Below, in pieces: positions 56,022 to 64,000 of a DNA stretch of 64,000 nt; position 1 is the first letter of the stretch, and every line of letters starts with the position of its first letter. The stretch spans positions 10,002,114 through 10,066,113 of the forward strand of contig OW387149.1 of the NCBI GenBank assembly GCA_936440205.1. Reading direction: 5' to 3'. Source of the DNA: Lepidonotus clava (Eukaryota > Annelida > Polychaeta > Phyllodocida > Polynoidae). The position numbers and the translations under genes are program-made. The notes under the pieces were generated by a model. It ran no database searches and was not told the origin of the DNA. It was given only the letters and a program-made list of their open reading frames with translations.

Positions 56022-56378
56022 GGGGGGGCGCCCAAGAAAAACCTACGAAAAATCGCATGCACGAAAAGTTATAAAAGCCACGATATGGCTAGTGGTCTAT
56101 CGTGGGATTTTATAAACCAAACTTTTTCGTGGCTTTCTTTTTTCATTTTTTTCAAAATTATACAATCTCAAAGTGTTCCAATGTACTCCAAATACACATT
56201 GGAAAGTATTTTAGTTGAATATATATTTTATAAATGACTTTAGTATGGTTTTTCACAGAATTTTAATGTCCACGAAATTTTCATACATTTTTTCTGGGGG
56301 AGAAATGTCTATCGTGGCCACGAAAAATGAAAAAAACTACTCCACGAAATTTCGTAGGTTTTTTTTGGTCGCCCCCCC
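56022..56378. mobile_element. MITE, GGGGGGGCG ends with CCTACGAAA
   Basis: Left GGGGGGGCGCCCAAGAAAAA then CCTACGAAAAAT; right complement GGGGGGGCGACCAAAAAAAA. Interior has CACGAAA/TTTCGTG and ATCGTGG words. The end resembles that of the MITE at 26438-26880. Confidence 0.8.
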
Positions 56379-57428
56379 TGCTCTGTGATTTTGGGGCTTA
56401 TTGACAGAGATGATAAATGTAGAACAGTTCTCAGGCTTACTAGAATTGCAGCTTTCAAATATTTCTATCAGAAGCTATGTTTTGAGCTTCTGAACATTAT
56501 ATGGAAGGACACCATGAACTCATCAGAAATACTTGAAAACTATTTTAGATAAAGGTAGAAACAGTAAGATATTAAGTAAAATATGAATTGCATAAATCAT
56601 GATATGAACAAAATACTCTCATTTTCGTTCTAATGAAGATAGCTAGTAGCTATTTCTTTTGGTATAATTTAGCTTGAATGTTCGATAGTTTTTTCTACCA
56701 AATGTTTTTTCTTAGCAGTATTTCTGTGTTTTGATATTCCATTAACATTATGGTTACCATGGCAACAATATGCAATTATTTTCAAAAGAATATGTATTTC
56801 ACATAGAACTAGATTTTTTGCCAAATTTTACCTTATTCTATGATTCTCGGTCTTTTTCTCTTTAATTATTGATAATAGAACTATCAAAGTGTATGTTAAA
56901 TGCCTCAAATTTGCAGTGTTACTGAAAGGGACTATCTATAGTTTAAGGACTGCACATCTCTAATTTCCTTTGTGTTTTTTTTGGTTGGACATTTTATTAA
57001 CTTATTCATGGGCCACACATGATCTTTCTGGGGGTTAGATGAACAATACTAAATTATGGTATAGTAATATAAGATGAATTTTCCATGATTTATGAGCAAT
57101 ATAATGAATGAAATTACAAATTCTACAAAACATAGTTCAGGGTCATGTTCATGTAAGATCTTTTCTTTCAGTCAGTGTACATTCATCATCAGTGACAAAT
57201 CAAGTTAGTCATTCTCTTAAATTAAACTCTTTTGCTTGTCTGCCATACATTGATAGTTAACATTTCTCATATCTATATACCTCTAGTCCTAGCACTATGC
57301 AGTTAAATCTAACACTCTTGCTTCACCTTGCTTGAATCAGTCGAAGTGTTACTCTGCAGAATGTTTCTCTGTCTGCACATTAGGCTGTTTATATAGTCCC
57401 TCCGTCTCAGTGTCAAATGCTGAATCTT
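56379..57428. other. intergenic, nothing recognised
   Basis: AT-rich, with X-box-like GTTACCATGGCAAC at 56753-56766. No gene. Confidence 0.35.
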
Positions 57429-57674
57429 ATAGACCTTGTGCAGATGTGGTCACGTGACCATATTTTCGTGATCACCATGTGGTGTTCATGAACACATGGT
57501 CGAGAAAAAAGTTCAAGATTCATAATTCGAAGTTGTAATAACTGTTGAAAATGGTTCAGTGAGTTTGTTTGAGCTAAATGTGGCATAAATGTTTGTTCTA
57601 AATCTTCCAGCTATCTGGGTAATAATGATAAAGATATTGATCACCAACATGGCGGACATCTGCATAATGTCTAT
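57429..57674. mobile_element. MITE, TAGAC-TTGTGCAGATG ends, copy 2
   Basis: Left TAGACCTTGTGCAGATG, right CATCTGCATAATGTCTA. Just inside the left end is the 12-bp palindrome GGTCACGTGACC. Confidence 0.7.
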
Positions 57675-58216
57675 ATAAACCATAGAGATCATTCATGATA
57701 AAAATAATACTATATTTACATTAAATCTAGAGTATAAGACCAAAATTTCACCCAAATTGAAATTTTAATGGCCTCTCCCCTTAGATATTATTTGAGCAAA
57801 CCTTTCAGTGATTTATCATCAACCAATAATTAAACAATTTTTTTTTGTCGTTGGTAATCTCTCATAGTTTTACTGACATTTTTTTTGCTATGATTGTGTG
57901 TTTAAACACAATATATTCATCCCAGTTAATGTCAGCATGTAAGTTTCGAATAAAACTTTATCAAAATTGCCTCCTGATTTAGTTCCCTAAGACATTTGCA
58001 TAAGATAAAATTAACTATAATAACTCAGTTGACAGAGTACACCTACATTCTTTAAATGCACTCTAATATATTAGCCTCTTCCCCATAGGAACTAATGCTA
58101 AAGCCACTTGGCCCACCGTATAATGTCCAACCTTATATTGCCATATAATATAGCATTTTGATTGGCCGGCAAACATGAAAATCTGTCTATCTATTAAGTC
58201 TAAGAACTCATTATGT

Positions 58217-58911
58217 TTAAAGGGTTCCTTGCACATAAATTTATAATCTTTCAATTTTTATGTACTCAAATTCAGTGTTGTATTATGAAAATGTTAAAAG
58301 ATATTAGGCAATAATTCAGGATACACTTAAATGGAGAATTCCTTAACTTCTGGGCGTTCAGTCTTGTCCTTGCTAGGTTATAATTATGGGAATTCCCTTC
58401 CAATATAACTTTGGAATCCCAGGATATTGGATAAATTTAAGCCTGTATCCCACATACCGATTTTGATGCTGTCGATTTTGTATTTGTTTGATTTCCTCTG
58501 AGAATATGACATAAAACCTTACATCTTATATATCATTCAAAGGAGAATTTTAAGACCTTTAATTTATACTGATGTATGACAAATCTATATTTGACCTTTA
58601 TTCCTACTGTAGGGCCTTATATAAATATTTTATATTCAATTTCTGTTTCCTTTCTATACGCTTCTCAGATTTGGGGATTCCCTTTTACTGAAAGCTGGGG
58701 ACTCCCAATTAGTGTCCTTTGTGACATCACACATTTGGGGGATATCCCTTAAAAAGACAAAGCAGACCAAATGTTAAATCACATAATGCTGTATACACTT
58801 GGAATATCTTTAAGATATCTTTGAAATTATTAGTCCTTGATGAAAATGCTATGCTTAAACAATTTCATTGGTAAATAATCATCCTGCAACTGTGTGAAAG
58901 GTTTCCTTTAA
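58217..58911. mobile_element. TTAA-flanked MITE (AGGAAACC family), long copy
   Basis: TTAA 58217-58220 and 58908-58911; ends AGGGTTCCTTGCACATAA and complement of AGGAAACCTTTCACAC. Interior 'GGAATTCCC' words as in 9210-9796. Confidence 0.75.
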
Positions 58912-59432
58912 AGGTACTTCAGGTGTTTGACTTAGATTCTAATTCCCAATGCAAACTATTTTAAATTTATAGGCAGTTTGGCTCCTATAGAGGATTACAT
59001 AGAAACAGTATAAACAATTTTCACCATTTGTGATTATGAGTTAGATTCTGATAAAGAAATTGACCTTCAGCATTGGTTTCAATAGGAAATATCAGTTTCT
59101 TTCTCTCTGAGAGAAACTACCATTGGAATGCTCATGTAACTTCTAGAATACTTAGTATTTGCCTGAGAGAAATTATTCAAACCAAAATATTATATATTCA
59201 CAATTTGCGAGAACAATCATTCTGAAAAACATTGAAAAATTGAGGTATTTTGGGTGTTTATGTTATGGTAATTTGATATCCTATTATTCTAATTGAACAG
59301 AAACACCTTAAATTTACTACTCCTTATGGCATTGGACCTCTAGGAGTTTAAAACGGCTTTACATGAATATGTTTTCTGTAGTTCTCAATCTTTGACCCAG
59401 GTGGCGCCCTGAACGGCCTCAAGTACCTTTAA
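58908..59432. mobile_element. TTAA-flanked MITE, AGGTACTT ends
   Basis: Ends TTAAAGGTACTTCAGG and CCTCAAGTACCTTTAA. It shares the TTAA at 58908-58911 with the element on its left. Confidence 0.75.
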
Positions 59433-59590
59433 GCAATACTTGGGGATATGGAAGAATATAATTATTGTTATTTTTTCAGTCACCAAACGTGTTGAGACTG
59501 TATCAGTGTATGCCTTACATGACGTGCAGTGTTTCGTCCAACCCTTGTCCAGTCCCACTACATACCCAATGTGGGGTGGGCCTATTCTTT

Positions 59591-59937
59591 GAGTCGGTAA
59601 TCCGGGTACTGTTCATGAATACAACTCCATAGGCCCAATACTTAGGAATCAGACTTTTGGATCTAACAGGAAATTGGGGGGTTCATGGGCTTTTTGAAAA
59701 GTACGGATTTTGCTTGCAGTCATATTCACCAAATGAAAAAGTAGTTGATATTAGCGTCTACAATTTCAAACCACACATAATGCCAAGATTAGTGAACATT
59801 TCTATGCTTAAGCCCTGTAGTTTGTCGACATATTTCCTAGCACGCACTCTGATTTAGGCTGACCTGGAGGTAACACTGCAGAAATTGTCTATTCGTGGTT
59901 GGGAGAATTCTTTGCTCGAATTAATTATAAATTGAAG
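59591..59937. other. 3' flank of GT32 gene, with dispersed repeat
   Basis: Contains the third copy of the 'TTCTATGCTTAAGCCC..CAGCACGCAC' repeat (59797-59880). No gene. Confidence 0.45.
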
Positions 59938-60924
59938 TCATAATCGATTCCGCAAAAACATTCCTAAAGAAGGCTTATTGGAACTAGTTTGTACTGCTTT
60001 TGGAGTTGATAACATTGGGAAAAGCTCATCAATGTAAATTGTGCTGTTCATTTTGTCTTTGTTTTTATCCAGATTTGTATGAAACCAGTGATGATTTGTA
60101 AATGAAACACTTTGTGGAGCATTTTTCCACTTAGATGATATATGGATATCACATATTTCCTTGCGGTGTCCCTCTTGTTTTTGTCTTATACATCTGTGTT
60201 TTAGTCGCTTAATCAATGATGGGTCGTACGTTGGTAAAATGTATTTTGGTTCCAGAACAGAAACGGAATTTTGGGAAATTCTACTTGATTCCGTTGTATG
60301 ATACTCCGCCAATACGTTTGTGATGAAAATAGGACCTGTGGCATTCAAGACCTTTTTGTTCTGGGAATATTTCGGGAGAGAAGATATCACCATTTTGAAG
60401 AAAGGATGCCTTGGCCTTGATGCCATGAAGGCATTTAGTACGTATGGCTCAACCACATTGTAACTAAAGTAAGCATGTTCGTAGTTTTCTTTGCTCAAAA
60501 TGCAGTTATGTTGGTCAAGTAAACTATCCATGGGTCGAAGCGCTTCCATATCCAGATCCGCATATACTCCACCGAAGTGATATAGTATGAAGTAACGCAT
60601 GGCGTCTCCTCGAAATATCCCAGCAGGATATCCGTCGAACATGTCAAGGTATTCCGGATAATGTTCACGGAGAAAACAGCGGATATCCTCATCGGTCCAA
60701 AACCAGTGCTCCCATGCTGGGTGCACCCTCAGCCAACTGGTGATCCACTGGGAAAAGTTGGATGGGATTTCTCTAGTCCTCCAAGTTTGATGGAGAATCC
60801 TTGGGATGAGACTCTCATCTAAGACCTGCCTTGTGAGTGATGAACGATCCCGCTTATAGATCACCAGCATGAAAACAGTCAATGTAAATGCTGTCAACAG
60901 AGAGTTCCTATACCAAAACTTCAT
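59938..60924 (-). CDS. GT32 family (OCH1-like) type II Golgi glycosyltransferase
   Basis: A 328-residue single-exon protein. Short basic tail, one membrane segment at about residues 9-23, then the glycosyltransferase sugar-binding (DXD) region: IPRILHQTWR at 40-49, W-F-W-T-D-E-D at 74-80, GIFRGDAMRYFILYHFGG at 102-119 and VYADLDMEA at 120-128, where Asp123-x-Asp125 is the DXD motif that binds the metal and nucleotide sugar. FTNHHWFHTN near residue 275 is the C-terminal His/Trp block of the family. Such enzymes add mannose, galactose or GlcNAc; the donor and acceptor cannot be told from sequence. No Gb3-synthase C-terminal domain is obvious. ATG 60924 is the first in frame and gives the whole anchor. 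It may act on the same Golgi glycans as the sulfotransferases, but that is inference. Confidence 0.88.
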   Translation of the reverse strand: MKFWYRNSLLTAFTLTVFMLVIYKRDRSSLTRQVLDESLIPRILHQTWRTREIPSNFSQWITSWLRVHPAWEHWFWTDEDIRCFLREHYPEYLDMFDGYPAGIFRGDAMRYFILYHFGGVYADLDMEALRPMDSLLDQHNCILSKENYEHAYFSYNVVEPYVLNAFMASRPRHPFFKMVISSLPKYSQNKKVLNATGPIFITNVLAEYHTTESSRISQNSVSVLEPKYILPTYDPSLIKRLKHRCIRQKQEGHRKEICDIHISSKWKNAPQSVSFTNHHWFHTNLDKNKDKMNSTIYIDELFPMLSTPKAVQTSSNKPSLGMFLRNRL

Positions 60925-61270
60925 GTTTTCCTCTCAAAAAAACATTGAAAAATCAGACCCACCCTTGGCTAGGTAGTGCTCCCCAAATCCTCAATGTACC
61001 TTGAAATAATCAATAGAACTGCCGACGTGGCTTTCATCTAGAAAAGAGTGGCTTGTGTATAGTCTTGACCCAAAACTAGTGGGAAATGGCTAAGGGCATA
61101 CCATGTATACTAGACAGTGCACCACCCATCCTAGGCTGTGGCTTTGGAAGCACTGAACCATAGATGTTTCTCTAGCGGGGTCATGCAATGCATCACGCCC
61201 TTTGGAGAAGGTTCAACTTTCTTAACCTTGTGGCCTATATTTTAACGTCCTGTCCCCACTAGACGACATA
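60925..61270. other. 5' flank of GT32 gene
   Basis: No clear TATA or CCAAT element was identified. A 'CCTGTCCCCACTAGACGAC' word near 61249 resembles MITE ends of this window. Confidence 0.4.
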
Positions 61271-61703
61271 AAGCCTAGTCCCTACTAGGCGATTCTTTTT
61301 TTTTATTGATTAACCACTTTCACATACATGTGTTCTTCCAAGTAGGTGTAGAAAATGCTGTTGTAACTCTTTGGAAAATAAATTATGCTTATGGACACAC
61401 TTACAGTACAAAAGGAATGTATAGATGACATTTAATCAACTATAATTTTACACCTAATTCTAGAATAATTGCAGTATTATTCATAATCAGGCTGGTATAC
61501 AAGGTACCTCTATTAAACATATGAGTAGTTGATATTAGTAGCTTTCCCGAGTTCAGTAGAGCCATAAGATCATGTTATTCCATTTTCAACGATGGCAGGC
61601 AAATGGGAGGATCGCTGGTAAATTCATCTAGGGGTAGAATCAGCCAATTTTAGGACCAATGGGTCGGCCGACTCAGCCAAAATCGCCTAGTGGGTATGGC
61701 GCT
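61271..61703. mobile_element. MITE, CCCACTAGGCGA family, copy with insert
   Basis: Left CCTAGTCCCTACTAGGCGATT, shortened and worn, right AATCGCCTAGTGGGTATGGC. A T11-led AT-rich insert (about 61288-61600) lies within it. Confidence 0.55.
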
Positions 61704-61796
61704 TTATATCAAGCAGGTTTGATATTTGTCTGGCGATTTTACTGGCGATTTCACCTGCGATCCTGTTGCCTGTAACCCATGTTCTAGAGCATACAC

Positions 61797-61919
61797 CATA
61801 CCCACGAGGAATTGCCTGCACAATCGCCGGGTGATTTCAGTCGCCGGCCGTGAGCGGTTTGAGTATACTTTTATGGGTAGCCCAGTGTCTGTACAATCGC
61901 CTTGTGGGTATTGTGCTTA
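61797..61919. mobile_element. MITE, CCCATACCCACTAGGCGA family, short relative
   Basis: Ends ACCATACCCACGAGGAATTG and CAATCGCCTTGTGGGTATTG; about 123 bp. Confidence 0.55.
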
Positions 61920-62285
61920 GGAAAGTAAGCCATTGTATTGAATAGGATGGGGTTACATGTTACCTACATTGAATGGGATGTTAAGAAGCCTATATTCATT
62001 TTCTTTTACCAACAATGTGGCAATGAACCATTCATCTTGAATATCGTTTTATTTAGAATTAAATACCCTTACGTAAGATGTCTTTGATTTTCCAATATTT
62101 CCACTGCCAGCTTTTGACACTTTTTTTTTTTCCCAGAAAGTTTGGCTGTTTTGTACAATGGTTAATGGAATAGAGCCTTAATGGTTCACTAGCCCTATTG
62201 ACCTTATACAACCCACAACGTTCCTTCATCTTAACCCAGATTATGTGTGCTGAGTTGTGCTTTTCTGACGTTGCTTGTAGGCCCA

Positions 62286-62684
62286 GGGGACAATTTGGTT
62301 TCAAACCTGCCCGGATGTGTGTCGAAAAGTGAAGGAGATGCGTCCTTTTCAGCCTCAAGTGAGTGAAATGAGTGACAAGATTTCACTCAAAATGGGTGTG
62401 AATTCTGCCTCCTCACTCAAAATCGGTTAGGAATTTATCCATAATAATATAGAAAAGTACTAAAACTGAGCACTTTCTATATAAATTAGGGGAAACAGAT
62501 GAAAATAAGTAGGCAGTAATGTGGCTTGATGAATAATGATATATTTACCCTTTAAATTAAAAATAGGGGTATGCAATATATTTACAACATCCCTTCATTA
62601 TGGGTGGATTTTACAACTTGCAATGGGTCTGTTTTCAAAACCTCAACACACACATCCGGGCATTGAGAAGGGAAGTCGCCCCCT
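62286..62684. mobile_element. MITE, GGGGGCGACTT family, copy 2 (reverse)
   Basis: Right end GGGAAGTCGCCCCCT-type complement is sharp (62669-62684); the left end is worn (GGGGACAATTTGG). The interior is the reverse complement of 26438-26880. Confidence 0.7.
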
Positions 62685-62754
62685 CGGACTTGTAATAGAG
62701 ACATATCCCGCCACATGTAGGAAAAATTACTACATAATCAAATACCAGATTTGC

Positions 62755-63610
62755 TGACGTCCTACATGTAGGACGTTTTACACACATGTTTCTTTCCCTT
62801 GTAATTTCAAAAATATCCCTCAGATTTGTTTCAAATATTTAATACATAGAGTCTGATTAGTTGATAAACAATATCTATTATCAATATAGGCATTGGGCAA
62901 CAATGGAGAGAAAGGTGGTTATATGAAAATGAGAAATGATTACTGAAAGTTTAGGCCCTTTGGGATTATTATTATTAACCTTTTCCTTACGCCACTAAAA
63001 TTTCATTCAAGATTTAAAATATATTATGTCACTGTACTACAATAAATAGTCTCAAAAGATGCCACCAATATCACAATGACCCTTTCTGGACCTATGTGAT
63101 TGAAGTTATAATTTTTTTTTATTCAAGCAACTTCACGTACATAGTAACTATACCATGGATGGTTCAATGTCTTAAATTTGTAATTGATATAGTTTATTTT
63201 ATACCTAGCTTTTTTATTTGATACCTTCACTATTATGACATATAAGGAAAAGATGCGTCGAAGCATCTGGCGTATTTTTCCTGGTGATGCCTCAGGGCGT
63301 CTGGTGTGGAAAGGATTAAGGAGCAAAATGACAAAAATATCAAATAACGTCATTTTTTCAATGACTACTTTCATCATTGATGCATGCATTATCCATACAA
63401 ATTTGGTTTCCGTGGCAACCAAAAAGGAATGTTTTAGATAAATATATTTGATTAATAAGTAAAAAAGGCCTAGCTATTGCAAATCAAATATAACTTATTT
63501 AGTGAAATTCAATCGAATAGAACAAAGATATAACATTTTGAAATATCATATATCTGACCTGTTTTGAACGTCAGTATGTCATATTCATGACGTCATAACT
63601 TTATGTATAA
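62755..63610. repeat. dispersed repeat, partner of 12741-13340, carrying a MITE
   Basis: Starts GCTGACGTCCTACATGTAGG and ends near TATTCATGACGTCATAACTT. Differs from 12741-13340 by a 345-bp TTAA-flanked insertion. Confidence 0.6.
62975..63319. mobile_element. piggyBac-type MITE, copy 3
   Basis: TTAA 62975-62978 and 63316-63319; ends CCTTTTCCTTACGCCA and complement of TCCTTTCCACACCAGACG. Interior GATGCGTCGAAGCATC and GATGCCTCAGGGCGTC words. Confidence 0.75.
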
Positions 63611-64000
63611 TGTCTATTGGTTTTCTCATGGGATTCTATGTTCCTTTAATAGTGTTTTACTTAAATTAATTATCATAACTCAGGCAATAATATTAATATT
63701 TTCAAAATTCTTGTATATTCTGAAAGCTCATTTGCAATATGAATATAGGTTAATACAATAAAGTCCTAAGGGACTTTCCTTGAAGATTTGTATCAAAGTC
63801 CACCCGGTAGAAAACCTTCTATGTATTATTTCCCTTTGCTATTTGTAACTGCTCATTCGGATTTATAATATTAATACACAATATATATTAGCATTAAACT
63901 GTAACAAAAGAATTGTACTGTCAACTTTATATTTTATTTCTTATATATAAAGCCAAAGGAAAGGTTATTACAAAAAAATAATAAACAAAGCAAGTTTAGA
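63611..64000. other. intergenic, nothing recognised
   Basis: AT-rich to the window end. Confidence 0.35.

Larger units (their letters stand above)
57915..59590. mobile_element. MITE, AATAAGCCCATCCCA family, split copy
   Basis: Left part 57915-58216 matches 55078-55370; right part 59433-59590 matches 55375-55512. Between them lie two TTAA-flanked MITEs. Confidence 0.75.

Overview
The window looks like nuclear DNA from an invertebrate animal. It is AT-rich with GC-rich islets, its host genes are uninterrupted single-exon reading frames of vertebrate/invertebrate glycan-modifying families, and most of the rest is transposon debris: LINEs, a Penelope-like element, a tRNA-derived SINE and a dense set of short inverted-repeat elements (MITEs). 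A marine lophotrochozoan such as a mollusc is my best guess, from the kinds of element present, at low confidence.

Host genes. Three paralogues of a galactose-3-O-sulfotransferase-like Golgi enzyme lie on the plus strand at 4918-6155, 19115-20356 and 47334-48581. The second and third are intact (413 and 415 codons). The first has a one-base deletion in an A-run near its C-terminal quarter. All three keep a splice acceptor 15-17 nt before the ATG and share flanking sequence, so they arose by segmental duplication. Remnants of the shared 3' flank also occur inverted at 51560-51797. A fourth host gene at 59938-60924 (minus) encodes a GT32 (OCH1-like, DXD) type II membrane glycosyltransferase. 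All four products would work in the Golgi lumen on glycans; a shared pathway is only inference.

Mobile elements. 8.1-10.3 kb: LINE-C, split by a TTAA-flanked MITE. 28.6-35.8 kb: LINE-A (minus), carrying a MITE that itself carries a second MITE, with LINE-B (plus, 5'-truncated) inserted in its 5' region. 36.6-40.7 kb (minus): the most unusual object, a broken element with a LINE-type ORF1 (coiled coil plus RRM-like part), a NADAR domain and an SGNH-hydrolase-like domain, ending beside a 31-bp perfect hairpin and interrupted by two MITEs. 49.6-50.8 kb: a Penelope-like RT fragment. Several MITE families recur in two to four copies and nest in one another; TTAA-flanked and TA-flanked groups are clear.

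Regulatory-looking DNA. Promoter-like or LTR-like islets with TATA, CCAAT, CRE and ETS motifs lie at 15.1-15.4 kb (minus), 17.1-17.7 kb, 24.6-25.6 kb and 27.7-28.2 kb (minus). Near-palindromic X-box (RFX-type) motifs recur through the window. No rRNA, CRISPR or convincing functional tRNA was seen.
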